From the NCBI GenBank assembly GCA_001604005.1, contig LVAM01000010.1, positions 149,244 through 213,243 of the forward strand: DNA of 64,000 nucleotides. Reading direction: 5' to 3'. The first letter of the stretch is position 1; each line of letters opens with the position of its first letter. This DNA comes from Clostridiales bacterium Firm_07 (GTDB taxonomy: Bacteria > Bacillota > Clostridia > Oscillospirales > CAG-272). The position numbers and the translations under genes were made by a program. The notes below the pieces were generated by a model. It was given only the letters and a program-made list of their open reading frames with translations. It was not told the DNA's origin and made no database searches. This document shows, piece by piece, positions 7,902 to 16,016 of this stretch.

Positions 7902-8680
7902 ACGCGCTCTCCTTCCATGATCCGCACCGTCGGCGCGTCGTCGATCTCCACGTAAAGCGTGGGGTCGACCTCTCTCGCCAGTTCGGCAAGATGGCGGCAG
8001 ATCGGCACCTCGGTAAAGAAGTGCCCCGCTTCAATCGTGGAAAGCCCCATTTCGGCGGCGTCAAGCATGCGGTGATAGCCGATCCTGCCCGCAAGGAAAA
8101 GATCCGCGCCGGCAAAGCGGGCAACGTCGACAAAATCGCCGCCTTCTCCACCGACAAGCGCAATTTTCTTTACCGGTTTTCCCGCGTCCGACAGCGTCAC
8201 GGCGGCGCCGAGAAGCGTCGCGGCCCTTTTCGCAAACTCCGCGGCGCCGATCTCCCGCGGCAAATCGCCCACGCGCCCGATCTCACCGTCCTCCGGCGTG
8301 CCGAAAGGCGTGACGTCCGAGAGCGAAAAAAAATCGGCAAGCACGTCGTTGACGCCGCCCGAAACGGCATCAAGCCGCGTGTGGAGCGAAACGGCGGACA
8401 CGCCGCCTTTCGCCAAGAGCAATAGTTTCCGCGCGGCGGGCGTTACCCCGTCCAGCGCCTTGACGCCGTGGAAAAGAAGCGGGTGGTGCGTCAGCAGAAG
8501 ATCAAATTTTTCCGTGATCGCCCTCTTTACCACCCGCTCTGTCGCGTCCAGCGCGACAAGCACGCGCCGCACGGCGCGCGTTTCGTCGGCGACAAGCGCC
8601 AAGCCGTCGTTATCCCATTCTGCCGAAAGCGTTTCCGGCACCGCCGCCGAGATCGCGGCGTAAAACTCCGAAACAGTCAT
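7898..8680 (-). CDS. Nif3-like dinuclear metal center protein
   Basis: 260 residues. It carries the family hallmarks WDNDGL near 22-27, LTHHPLLFHG with His65/His66, and the C-terminal GHFFTEVP with the last metal ligands. Nif3/YbgI/YqfO proteins form toroidal hexamers with a dimetal site; the biochemical role is disputed (sometimes annotated GTP cyclohydrolase I type 2). In Firmicutes the gene usually follows trmK and sigA, which are absent here. It is the first gene of an overlapping set nif3-metallophosphoesterase-rlmD. Confidence 0.9.
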   Translation of the reverse strand: MTVSEFYAAISAAVPETLSAEWDNDGLALVADETRAVRRVLVALDATERVVKRAITEKFDLLLTHHPLLFHGVKALDGVTPAARKLLLLAKGGVSAVSLHTRLDAVSGGVNDVLADFFSLSDVTPFGTPEDGEIGRVGDLPREIGAAEFAKRAATLLGAAVTLSDAGKPVKKIALVGGEGGDFVDVARFAGADLFLAGRIGYHRMLDAAEMGLSTIEAGHFFTEVPICRHLAELAREVDPTLYVEIDDAPTVRIMEGERV

Positions 8681-8705
8681 CGAAAACCCCCGTTACAAGT
8701 ATGGA

Positions 8706-8731
8706 GAAAGGCTGTCCGAAAACAGCCTTTC
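8706..8731 (-). terminator. Hairpin between the DUF1858 and nif3 genes
   Basis: A perfect 10-bp stem (8706-8715 with 8722-8731) and 6-nt loop. No T-run follows on either strand, so it may be a weak or partial terminator or an mRNA processing/stability element. Confidence 0.45.
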
Positions 8732-8741
8732 CCGCTTCTTA

Positions 8742-8939
8742 TCAGTTGCCCAAAAACGCGTTCAGTTTTGCGACCAGCGCGTCGGCGTCGGTGCCGTGCA
8801 CGGCGCAGGCGTCTTCGATCGACTCGCCGCGCGAGGCGGGACAGCCGAGACAGTGCATACCGATCTCAAAGAAAAAGGTCGCCGTGTCGGGATTCTGATC
8901 CAAAACGTCTCCGATGATGCTTTCTTTCGTCACTTGCAT
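8742..8939 (-). CDS. DUF1858 domain protein (putative redox disulfide protein)
   Basis: 65 residues, a whole DUF1858 domain. The key feature is GMHCLGCPAS with Cys30 and Cys33, which the family is predicted to use as a redox disulfide; members often accompany hybrid-cluster or Fe-S proteins. A short GC hairpin (8954-8968, stem CCGCCC/GGGCGG) lies just before the RBS in the mRNA and might modulate translation. The gene is next to a thioredoxin and a ferredoxin-thioredoxin-reductase-like gene, which supports a thiol-redox role. That role is inference. Confidence 0.85.
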   Translation of the reverse strand: MQVTKESIIGDVLDQNPDTATFFFEIGMHCLGCPASRGESIEDACAVHGTDADALVAKLNAFLGN

Positions 8940-9036
8940 TTTGTTCTCCTTCCCCGCCCGAAGGGCGGATACATATATTTTTTTCGTATTTTTAATGACC
9001 GCGCTTTACTTTTCCCGAAAATCTGTTATACTTGTA

Positions 9037-9345
9037 TCAGAGTCCGAGTGCGCGGAGCAATTCTTCTTTCGGGCGATAACCGAGCGACGAGGCAACAAGT
9101 TTGCCGTTCTTGACGAGCGCCACAAAGGGGATCGACTCCACGCCGAACCGCATTGCAAGCGCGCCCTCTTCGTCCACGTTCGCCTTGCCGACAACGATCT
9201 CCGGGTGTTCGGCGGCGATCTCGGCGATCACCGGCGCGAGCATACGGCACGGGCCGCACCAATCGGCGTAAAAATCCACAAGCAACGGTTTGTCGCCGTT
9301 CGCCAGCACGGCAAAATTTTCACCGTTTATCTTTTTCACTTCCAT
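9037..9345 (-). CDS. trxA: Thioredoxin
   Basis: 102 residues, normal for the family. The active site WCGPC is at 29-33, with the conserved Asp24 before it (LLVDFYADWC) and the cis-proline in ESIPFVALVKNG. It reduces protein disulfides in the cytosol. ATG 9345 is preferred over the TTG one codon upstream because AGGA is well spaced from it. The promoter is in the 89-bp gap to the divergent FTR-like gene, which suggests thioredoxin and its reductant are regulated from one control region. Confidence 0.95.
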   Translation of the reverse strand: MEVKKINGENFAVLANGDKPLLVDFYADWCGPCRMLAPVIAEIAAEHPEIVVGKANVDEEGALAMRFGVESIPFVALVKNGKLVASSLGYRPKEELLRALGL

Positions 9346-9386
9346 CAAAACTTCCTTTCCGCGCGTCGCGCTTTGTCTTTGGTTTT

Positions 9387-9415
9387 ATTATACCCGCTCC
9401 GCGCGGAAAAATCAA
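9387..9415 (-). promoter_or_regulatory. Sigma-A promoter of trxA
   Basis: Minus strand TTGATT (9415-9410), 17-bp spacer, TATAAT (9392-9387), 42 bp before the trxA start. It sits within the short divergent region shared with the FTR-like gene; no equally good plus-strand promoter was found. Confidence 0.78.
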
Positions 9416-9434
9416 GTCCGAAAAGGAGAGAATT

Positions 9435-9632
9435 ATGAAAATTAAACTCAACCCCGACGAAGACGTCGTGCGCCACATTCGCAAAGGTCTGGAAATGACG
9501 GGGGGATACTGCCCCTGCCGCCTTGCGCGCACGCCCGACACCAAATGTATGTGCAAAGAATTTCGCGCGCAGATCGACGATCCCGATTTTGAGGGTTTTT
9601 GTCACTGTATGCTGTATTATAAGGAGAAATAA
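9435..9632 (+). CDS. Ferredoxin-thioredoxin reductase catalytic-subunit-like protein
   Basis: 65 residues. The three Cys pairs are YCPC (Cys26, Cys28), KCMC (Cys38, Cys40) and FCHC (Cys56, Cys58). This is the spacing logic of the FTR catalytic beta chain (CPC...CPC...CHC), in which four cysteines bind a 4Fe-4S cluster and two form the redox disulfide. It lacks the N-terminal extension of plant/cyanobacterial FTR and no variable subunit is nearby, as in other anaerobe FTR-like proteins. The start is ATG 9435 with AGGAGAG upstream. Its stop overlaps the next ATG (TAATG). It probably uses reduced ferredoxin to reduce the neighbouring thioredoxin; this is inference. Confidence 0.85.
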   Translation: MKIKLNPDEDVVRHIRKGLEMTGGYCPCRLARTPDTKCMCKEFRAQIDDPDFEGFCHCMLYYKEK

Positions 9633-10549
9633 TGAACACCCTGGTTTTGCCCAAACTCTCTTTTGCCCCCGTCACGCCGGAAATGGCGCGCGCTTACCGC
9701 CCCTTTCTCGCTGAAACGCCGTCGCAAAACAACGATTATGCCTTCGGCACGCTGTATATCTGGCAGGACGCCTATCCCGTGGAACTGGCTCTGACCGCCA
9801 CGCACGCCGCGGTGCGCTATCGGGACGAGCAATACGGTTATCACTATATGTTCCCGCTCGGAAAAGCCGATCCCATACCCACGCTTTTGGCGTTTGATCG
9901 CATCCAAGAGGCGGCGGGTATGCCGCTCTCTCTTGTCGGCGTCGCCAAAGAACAGTTGCCGCTTGTCACGGCGGCGTTTTCGGGTAACGTCAAAATCGAG
10001 GAAGCGCGCGATTACGAGGATTATATCTACTCCGCGGAAGACCTTGCCACGCTTGCGGGCAAGAAATACCACGCCAAGCGCAACCACATCCACGCGTTTG
10101 AGCAAAACCACACGTGGGAGTGTCTGCCGCTTGTCCCCGACCTTTTCCCCGCTTGCCGCGCGATCCTTGCCGCGTGGGAAGGCGAGCACGAGGGCGATGG
10201 ACTCGACGGGGAGGAAGAGGCAATCCGCCGCGCGCTGGATCTTTTCGACGAGCTCGGCTTTCTCGGCGCGGTGCTCTTTGCCGACGGCGCACCCGTCGCC
10301 TTTACGTTGGGGGAAATGTCCTTGACCGACACGCTTTCGGTGCATTTTGAAAAAACGCTGCCCACGTGCCGCGAGGCGTATCCCGTCATCAACCGCGAGT
10401 TTGTAAAAATGGCGCGCGCAAAGTACCCCGCGCTCCTTTACGTCAACCGGGAGGACGACGTGGGGCTCCCCAATCTGCGCGCGGCGAAACTGGCGTATCA
10501 CCCCGTGCGCCTGGCGACAAAGTATCAAGTTTTGGTGCGGGACTTGTAA
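9632..10549 (+). CDS. DUF2156 (LPG synthase C-terminal-like) protein
   Basis: 305 residues matching the PF09924 group: NNDYAFGTLYIWQDAYPVEL near the N-terminus, then KKYHAKRNHIHAFEQNH and YVNREDDVGLPNLRAAK near the C-terminus. The fold is a tandem GNAT, related to the catalytic part of lysyl-phosphatidylglycerol synthase, but stand-alone cytosolic members have no proven aminoacyl transfer role. It overlaps the FTR-like gene by 1 bp, and plsY, a phospholipid synthesis gene, follows. A lipid-related function is plausible but not shown. Confidence 0.87.
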   Translation: MNTLVLPKLSFAPVTPEMARAYRPFLAETPSQNNDYAFGTLYIWQDAYPVELALTATHAAVRYRDEQYGYHYMFPLGKADPIPTLLAFDRIQEAAGMPLSLVGVAKEQLPLVTAAFSGNVKIEEARDYEDYIYSAEDLATLAGKKYHAKRNHIHAFEQNHTWECLPLVPDLFPACRAILAAWEGEHEGDGLDGEEEAIRRALDLFDELGFLGAVLFADGAPVAFTLGEMSLTDTLSVHFEKTLPTCREAYPVINREFVKMARAKYPALLYVNREDDVGLPNLRAAKLAYHPVRLATKYQVLVRDL

Positions 10550-10572
10550 TTTTTCTCATTTTTTGGTATACT
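10544..10572 (+). promoter_or_regulatory. Sigma-A promoter of plsY
   Basis: TTGTAA (10544-10549), 17-bp spacer, TATACT (10567-10572). The -35 overlaps the stop codon of the DUF2156 gene. The promoter lies 32 bp before the plsY ATG. Confidence 0.75.
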
Positions 10573-10604
10573 GATAAAAAAGTTGTTTTGACGCGGAGCG
10601 ATCT

Positions 10605-11309
10605 ATGAAAATGTTATCTGTCATTTTGTGTGTCCTTTTCGGTTATGCGGTGGGAACGATCAACCCCTCCTACCTCATCGGCAGACTGCGCGGCTTCGAC
10701 ATCCGCAAATCGGGGTCGGGCAACGCGGGCGCCTCCAACGCCGTCATCACGATGGGCAAAAAGGTGGGCATTTTCAGCGCCTTTTTTGACATTGCCAAAG
10801 CCACGGCGGTCTTCTATCTCGCGCGCGTCATCTTCCGCGATCTGCCGCTTGCCTCCGAGATCGCCGCCGTTTCGGCGGTGTTCGGGCACATTTTCCCCTT
10901 TTATATGAAATTCCGCGGCGGCAAAGGATTGGCGTGCCTTGGCGGTCTTTTCCTTGCCGTCGACTGGCGCCTCTTTCTCATCGCCCTTGCCGTGGAGATC
11001 CTTCTCGTGCTGTGGGTAAATTACATTTGCATCGTCCCCATCACGGCGTCCGTCGCGTTGCCCTTTCTCTATTGGGGGCTCGGCGACAGCGGCGCGGGGT
11101 GGCTCCGTCACGCGGCAAACGGGTGGCAGGGCGCGCTGATCCTCGGGGCGGCGACGCTGGGTATCCTCTCCCGCCACGTGGAGAATATCCGCCGCATCAA
11201 AGAGGGCACCGAAATGCATTTCAGTTTCCTATTTTCCAAAAATAAAGACGCGGAACTCAACCGCATTTTGCAAAACCGCGAAAACCAACAAAATGGCGAC
11301 GAACCGTAA
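10605..11309 (+). CDS. plsY: Glycerol-3-phosphate acyltransferase PlsY
   Basis: 234 residues with the three PlsY signatures: SGSGNAGASN near residue 40, FRGGKG near 105, and RHVENIRRIKEGTE toward the C-terminus. It is an integral membrane enzyme with about five or six helices that transfers an acyl group from acyl-phosphate to glycerol-3-phosphate, the first step of phospholipid synthesis. A charged tail of about 25 residues after motif 3 is longer than usual. ATG 10605 has GGAG at 6 nt. A second acyltransferase of the pathway (plsC) is at 53.7 kb. Confidence 0.95.
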   Translation: MKMLSVILCVLFGYAVGTINPSYLIGRLRGFDIRKSGSGNAGASNAVITMGKKVGIFSAFFDIAKATAVFYLARVIFRDLPLASEIAAVSAVFGHIFPFYMKFRGGKGLACLGGLFLAVDWRLFLIALAVEILLVLWVNYICIVPITASVALPFLYWGLGDSGAGWLRHAANGWQGALILGAATLGILSRHVENIRRIKEGTEMHFSFLFSKNKDAELNRILQNRENQQNGDEP

Positions 11310-11336
11310 ACGTTTGCGCCGGAAAGCGAGGTAGCT

Positions 11337-11891
11337 ATGAACATTACTCTATACGGAGCGGCAAGCGACCGCATCGACCGCATCTATATCGAGCGTGTGG
11401 AAGAACTGGGGCGCGCCATCGCGCGGCGCGGACACACGATGGTGTTCGGGGCAGGCTCCACGGGGCTGATGGGCGCGGCGGCGCGGGGGATCGCGGCGGA
11501 AGGCGGCAACATCATCGGCATAGCGCCGCATTTTATGCGCACGTTGGAGCCGATCTGCGATTTTTGCACCGAACTCATCAGCACCGACACGATGGCGGAG
11601 CGCAAGACGCTGATGGAAGACAAAGCCGACGCGTTTTTGATCGTGCCGGGAGGCATCGGCACTTTTGACGAATTTTTCCAAATTTTGACTTTGCGCTCGC
11701 TGGGCAGGCACCAAAAGCCGATCGTGCTCTATAACATCAACGGATTTTGGGATAACATCGTCACGGTGATCGGCGCGGACATCGTCAAGGGTTTCATTGC
11801 TCCGGAAGTGGCAAATTGTTTTTGCATCTGCGAGACCCCCGAGTCGGTCTTCCACGCCATCGAGGCGCCCGTCTCGCCAAACGAAGAATAA
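11337..11891 (+). CDS. LOG family protein (TIGR00730)
   Basis: 184 residues. It has the Rossmann start VFGAGSTGLMGAAA and the signature PGGIGTFDEFFQ near residue 104. Homologs are cytokinin riboside 5'-monophosphate phosphoribohydrolases or general nucleotide 5'-monophosphate nucleosidases; in bacteria the physiological substrate is often unknown. RBS GAGG 5 nt before the ATG. It follows plsY by 27 bp and is closed by a strong terminator, so it is probably the last gene of the plsY transcript. Confidence 0.92.
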   Translation: MNITLYGAASDRIDRIYIERVEELGRAIARRGHTMVFGAGSTGLMGAAARGIAAEGGNIIGIAPHFMRTLEPICDFCTELISTDTMAERKTLMEDKADAFLIVPGGIGTFDEFFQILTLRSLGRHQKPIVLYNINGFWDNIVTVIGADIVKGFIAPEVANCFCICETPESVFHAIEAPVSPNEE

Positions 11892-11910
11892 AAAGCAAAC
11901 AATATACAAA

Positions 11911-11937
11911 AAACACCCCCTGCTCGGGGGTGTTTTT
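11911..11937. terminator. Bidirectional intrinsic terminator after the LOG gene
   Basis: 10-bp stem AAACACCCCC/GGGGGTGTTT (11911-11920, 11926-11935), loop TGCTC, T-run on the plus strand and an A-run before it giving Ts on the minus strand. It serves the LOG gene and the converging membrane-protein gene. Confidence 0.92.
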
Positions 11938-11955
11938 GTATTTGCGTTTGAACAG

Positions 11956-12735
11956 TTATGCTTTATCTCCGTTTTCGCCGGGAAAATCGCCGTTTCCCGG
12001 CAGCGTATTTGTGTTTTCTTCTGCATTTTCGGTATTCTGATTATTAGAAATGTATGTTGCAAAAGAAATGGTAAGCAAAATCACAGACGACATAACCTGA
12101 TATATGGCAATAAAAGAAAACACAGGAGGGGCGCATTTTACATTTGCCGGAGAAAGGATAAAACTATGTAACCCCCACAAAATCGGTCGGAGCCATTCCT
12201 GTTCCGCAAATGCAAATGTGTAAACGCCTAAAAACAATACAGCTTCTTCAACCAAACTTAGGAACGCAAGCATAATTCGATCTGTTCTGTTCAAATTGGA
12301 TGCTTTCCTTGCCTTGATACAATCCAGCAAAAACGAGACGTTGATCTCAAGTGTTCTTGAGACAAACCTATAAATCATCACCCCCAAGAGAATATTGAGG
12401 AGCATTTTACACGAGGTAAGGTTCTTCAAAAAATATGTGAGCAGGCAAAAGGCAGACGAAATTATAAGATTTGTAACATTGGCGCGGCGTATATATGCTG
12501 CCAATTTATCTTTCTGTTTTTGCTCGTCGGTTTCTTCTTTTTTGATTTTGTCTTTGCAAATTTTTGCAAAATAAAAATCCCAACTTAAAATATATAAAGC
12601 AGATCTTAAAATACTTTTGATCAGTTCTTTGCACCAAACGCAAAATTGACAGGGCTTGTGGCAGGCACAACACAGAAAAAATCTTACAATTACTGTCAAA
12701 ATCATGGCAACAATAGCGCCAATAATGTAACGCAT
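11956..12735 (-). CDS. Membrane protein of unknown function, AT-rich
   Basis: 259 residues, not recognised. About five hydrophobic segments are visible (1-21, 88-106, 110-128, 150-176, 205-232). A cysteine cluster LCCACHKPCQFCVWC follows the first helix (about 21-35) and could bind metal or be lipidated. A lysine/glutamate-rich loop is at 60-80, and the tail is Asn/Glu/Gly-rich and hydrophilic. Base composition is clearly more AT-rich than neighbouring genes, with much AAA/TTT codon use, suggesting a recent acquisition. It lies just downstream of the long LRR lipoprotein gene on the same strand. Confidence 0.7.
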   Translation of the reverse strand: MRYIIGAIVAMILTVIVRFFLCCACHKPCQFCVWCKELIKSILRSALYILSWDFYFAKICKDKIKKEETDEQKQKDKLAAYIRRANVTNLIISSAFCLLTYFLKNLTSCKMLLNILLGVMIYRFVSRTLEINVSFLLDCIKARKASNLNRTDRIMLAFLSLVEEAVLFLGVYTFAFAEQEWLRPILWGLHSFILSPANVKCAPPVFSFIAIYQVMSSVILLTISFATYISNNQNTENAEENTNTLPGNGDFPGENGDKA

Positions 12736-12827
12736 AACTCTACTCCTTAAGTTTTATTGTTTTCATTAGTCACCTTAAAAAACTGTATCTTTCATTAAAA
12801 CGGCGAAGGTGAACACCGTATAGTCCC

Positions 12828-12855
12828 CCGCGGCAAGATTTTTGTCTTGCCGCGG
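12828..12855 (-). other. Strong hairpin downstream of the LRR lipoprotein gene
   Basis: Perfect 11-bp stem CCGCGGCAAGA/TCTTGCCGCGG with a 6-nt loop, 14 bp after the stop codon. No T-run follows on the minus strand, so it is not a classical intrinsic terminator; it may protect the 3' end or pause polymerase. The remaining 92 bp up to the next gene show nothing else. Confidence 0.5.
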
Positions 12856-12868
12856 TGAATTTGTTTGT

Positions 12869-15800
12869 CTACTTGCGATACCAGTAGTAATCGCAGTAGT
12901 TTGATTTGAGATTCGCCGCGTTGGTCGCGGGGTCGCTGACGTCCATATCCGTGCCGCTTGTTGCATTTTTCGTTTGCGTTCTGTACCACCCACTTGTGTT
13001 GGCAAAGGTGACGCTTGTTAAACTGCTACAGCCGGAGAACGCAGAATCGCCTATGCTCGTGACACTTGCAGGGATTGTGATGCTTCTTAAACCGGTGCAG
13101 TAGTAGAACGCATAGTTGCCTATGCTCGTGACATTCTCCGGAATCGTGACGCTTGTTAGACTGCTACAGCCGGAGAACGCCCAATTGCCTATGCTCGTGA
13201 CGCCCTCAGGGATCGTGATGCTTGTTAAACCGGTGCAGTCGGAGAACGCAGAATTGCCTATGCTCGTGACACTTGCAGGGATTGTGATGCTTCTTAAATC
13301 GGTGCAGTAGTAGAACGCATAGTTGCCTATGCTCGTCACGCTTGCGGGGATTGTGATGCTTGTAAGACCTTTGCAATGGCAGAACGCATCATCGCCGATG
13401 CTCGTCACGCTGCCGTCTGTGGGAATGATACTGTTTTTACAACCTGCAACCAATGTTTTTGTTTCGGTTTCAATAATACAGTTTCCTTCACTATGATATT
13501 TGGTGTTTCCGCTGTCTACCATAATACTCGTAAGCCCCAAGCATCCGGAGAACGCCCAATAGCCAATGCTCGTCACGCTCGCGGGGATTGTGATGCTCGT
13601 GAGATTGCTGCAATCGTAGAACGCAGAATTGCCTATGCTCGTGACGCTTGCAGGGATCGTGATGCTTGCTAAATTGTAGCAACCGGAGAACGCATCACCA
13701 TAAATAATTTTTGTGTCCGCATGTATGGTGCAAGAGGTGATACTTGTACTTGTTGCTCTCATCAATACTACATACGGATTTGTTGCGTCGCCTAAATACT
13801 CCGCGTTGTCATAGGTATTATAGGTTAAACTGCTACAATCGTAGAACGCATAATTGCCTATGCTCGTCACGCCGTTCCCGATCGTGACGCTTGTTAAACC
13901 GCTGCAATTGGAGAACGCATAATTGCCTATGCTCGTCACGCTCGCGGGGATCGTGATGCTCGTGAGATTGCTGCAATTTTGGAACGCAGAATTGCCTATG
14001 CTCGTGACGCTATTCGGGATCGTGACGCTTGTTAAATCGGTGCAGTTGCGGAACGCATATTGATATATCTCCGTAATATCGCTCGGCAAAATCAATGTGG
14101 TTTCCGTACCCACGTAACCAATCAACGATTTGACGTCACCGTCGGTATAGAGGATATAGCCGTTCTCATCGGTGGAGAGTTTGCTGGTATACGGCGCCGT
14201 GTAAATCTCTTTTGCATAATATCCTATGTAGCCGTTGTCATAACTGCCTTTGGTGATGGTCAGCCGAGATTTGTTGTAAACCTCTACCAGTTTGTGGCAG
14301 CCGGTGAACGCATTACCGCCTATGCTCGTGACGCTTGCGGGGATCGTGACGCTTGTTAAACTGCTACATTGGTAGAACGCATAATTGCCTATGCTCGTGA
14401 CACTTGCGGGAATCGTGACGCTTGTTAAACCGGTGCAACCGTAGAACGCATAATTACCTATGCTCGTGACGCCCTCCGGGATCGTGACGCTTGTTAAACC
14501 GGTGCAACTATAGAACGCATATCTGCCTATGCTCGTCAGTTGACTGCCTTCGGCAAAAGTGACGCTTGTTAAACTGCTACAGCCGCGGAACGCATAACCG
14601 CCTATGCTCGTGACGCTTGCGGGGATCGTGACACTTGTTAAACCGGTGAATTTCTCGAACGCATAGTCGCCGATGCTCACGACAGGCAAATTTTCGTGAT
14701 AATACGGAATGACGACGTTGCTGCCTGTGACAGAACCTTTCTCCACGATATAGCCCGTTTGATCGTTATTCAAAGTATAGGAAAGTCCCTCGGTATATAC
14801 GAGCGGCGTGTGGCAAACGGTGCAAACGTTGTTTGTATCATAAACGTGCGTATGGTTTGCAGGCACAATGCCGAGTACCTCTTGCAACGCCACAACGTTT
14901 GCTTCCAATGCGGCAATTCTGCTTTCATATTGTGTACAACGCGCGCGCAAAGCGTCGCACTCCGCTTTGGTGGCAGACGTCGTTTCAAGCAGAGCGATGC
15001 GGGTGCTCAATGCGTTCACGGCGGTATTAAGAGACGTCAAATTGGTGTTGACGGTTGTCGACACAGTGCCGAGCGAAGAATTGATACCGTCGATCTGCGT
15101 TGTAACGGCATTGATCGCGTTTGTCAACTCCGTTTTGGTGGCGGAATTGGTTTCAAGCGTGGCAATACGCGTTCTCAACCCCTCAATAGATGTGCTCAAA
15201 GACGTCAGGCTTGTGTTGACGGCGGTTGACAAATTGTTGATCGTAGTGTTTGTTTGTGTGATCTGCGCTTCAAGATTAGTCTTCTGCTCTTGCAAAGCCG
15301 CTTTGGTTGCGGACGCTTCTTCGAGTGCGTCGATTTCCGCTTGGAGCGCGGCTTTTTCCGCTTCCAATGCGGTTTTCGTTGCAGACGCTTCGGTCAGCGC
15401 GGCAATTTGGGCTTCAAGGTTAGTTTTCTGCTCTTGCAAAGCCACCTTGGTTGCGGACGCTTCTTCGAGTGCGTCGATTTCCGCTTGGAGCGCGACTTTT
15501 TCCGCTTCCAATGCGGTCTTCGTTGCAGACGCTTCCGTCAGCGCGTCGATCTGATCTTTGAGTTCCGCCGTCTGTGCCTGCAACGCCAGTTTTGTCGCCG
15601 CCGCTTCTTCGAGTGCGTCGATCTCCGCTTGGAGCGCGGCTTTTTCCGCTTCCAGTGCGGTCTTCGTTGCAGACGCTTCGGTCAGCGCGGCAAGGTTTTC
15701 GTCCGTTGCCGTATCTTGCGCCTGCAAGTTCTCCACGTCCGCTTGATGCGTTTCGTCTTGCGCGCTGTCTTTCTCTTGCAACGCTTTGATGGTCTCCTGC

Positions 15801-15964
15801 GCTTCAGCAAGCGCCTTTTGCGTTTCCGAAAGCGTGGTTTTCAGATCTTCCAGATCGCTCCCCTGCGTCGCCACCGTGTCGCTGAGTTCGCAACCCACAA
15901 GCGAAAAAAGCAACACCGCCGCGAGCAAGGCAAATAAGACTTTACGTACCGTTTTCTTCATCAT
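12869..15964 (-). CDS. Large lipoprotein with coiled-coil repeats and BspA-type leucine-rich repeats
   Basis: 1031 residues. A lipoprotein signal peptide (MMKKTVRKVLFALLAAV...) ends in the lipobox LVGC with Cys25. Residues about 35-370 are an alanine/glutamate-rich coiled coil that includes six tandem 24-residue units (ALTEASATKTALEAEK... and ALEEASATK... types). A small CxxC-containing segment follows (HVYDTNNVCTVCHTPLVY, about 371-392), then from about 420 to 985 come some 19 LRR_5/TpLRR units of the form SVTSIGNYAFYxCSxLTSVTIP. The protein is anchored outside the membrane; BspA relatives bind host or bacterial surfaces, so adhesion is inference. Two ATGs (15964, 15961) follow GGAGG; either is possible. 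Confidence 0.9.
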   Translation of the reverse strand: MMKKTVRKVLFALLAAVLLFSLVGCELSDTVATQGSDLEDLKTTLSETQKALAEAQETIKALQEKDSAQDETHQADVENLQAQDTATDENLAALTEASATKTALEAEKAALQAEIDALEEAAATKLALQAQTAELKDQIDALTEASATKTALEAEKVALQAEIDALEEASATKVALQEQKTNLEAQIAALTEASATKTALEAEKAALQAEIDALEEASATKAALQEQKTNLEAQITQTNTTINNLSTAVNTSLTSLSTSIEGLRTRIATLETNSATKTELTNAINAVTTQIDGINSSLGTVSTTVNTNLTSLNTAVNALSTRIALLETTSATKAECDALRARCTQYESRIAALEANVVALQEVLGIVPANHTHVYDTNNVCTVCHTPLVYTEGLSYTLNNDQTGYIVEKGSVTGSNVVIPYYHENLPVVSIGDYAFEKFTGLTSVTIPASVTSIGGYAFRGCSSLTSVTFAEGSQLTSIGRYAFYSCTGLTSVTIPEGVTSIGNYAFYGCTGLTSVTIPASVTSIGNYAFYQCSSLTSVTIPASVTSIGGNAFTGCHKLVEVYNKSRLTITKGSYDNGYIGYYAKEIYTAPYTSKLSTDENGYILYTDGDVKSLIGYVGTETTLILPSDITEIYQYAFRNCTDLTSVTIPNSVTSIGNSAFQNCSNLTSITIPASVTSIGNYAFSNCSGLTSVTIGNGVTSIGNYAFYDCSSLTYNTYDNAEYLGDATNPYVVLMRATSTSITSCTIHADTKIIYGDAFSGCYNLASITIPASVTSIGNSAFYDCSNLTSITIPASVTSIGYWAFSGCLGLTSIMVDSGNTKYHSEGNCIIETETKTLVAGCKNSIIPTDGSVTSIGDDAFCHCKGLTSITIPASVTSIGNYAFYYCTDLRSITIPASVTSIGNSAFSDCTGLTSITIPEGVTSIGNWAFSGCSSLTSVTIPENVTSIGNYAFYYCTGLRSITIPASVTSIGDSAFSGCSSLTSVTFANTSGWYRTQTKNATSGTDMDVSDPATNAANLKSNYCDYYWYRK
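13000..14690 (-). repeat. Tandem LRR-coding repeat tract
   Basis: About 19 degenerate units of mostly 69 bp (23 codons), each containing on the plus strand a version of CCTATGCTCGTGACGCTTGC. Two longer non-repeat insertions split the tract (near 14060-14290 and near 13385-13530). Near-identity between units at the DNA level suggests recent duplication or gene conversion and potential for length variation. Confidence 0.85.
15257..15688 (-). repeat. Coiled-coil-coding tandem repeat, six units of 72 bp
   Basis: Six consecutive 24-codon units fill exactly 432 bp. The units alternate between an ALTEASATKTALEAEK and an ALEEASATKxALQxQ type, so the higher-order period is 144 bp. Units 3+4 and 5+6 are almost identical. 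Confidence 0.88.
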
Positions 15965-16016
15965 TGTTTCCTCCCAAACATACACGAAGCAACCCAATAA
16001 GGTTATTTTTTGCTTT

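Noticed and set aside
12828..12855. Classical terminator after the long LRR gene
   Set aside because: The stem is strong but neither strand has the T-run needed; kept only as a hairpin.
13000..14690. CRISPR-like regular repeats
   Set aside because: The repeats are coding, in frame with LRR units, and lack identical repeats with unrelated spacers.
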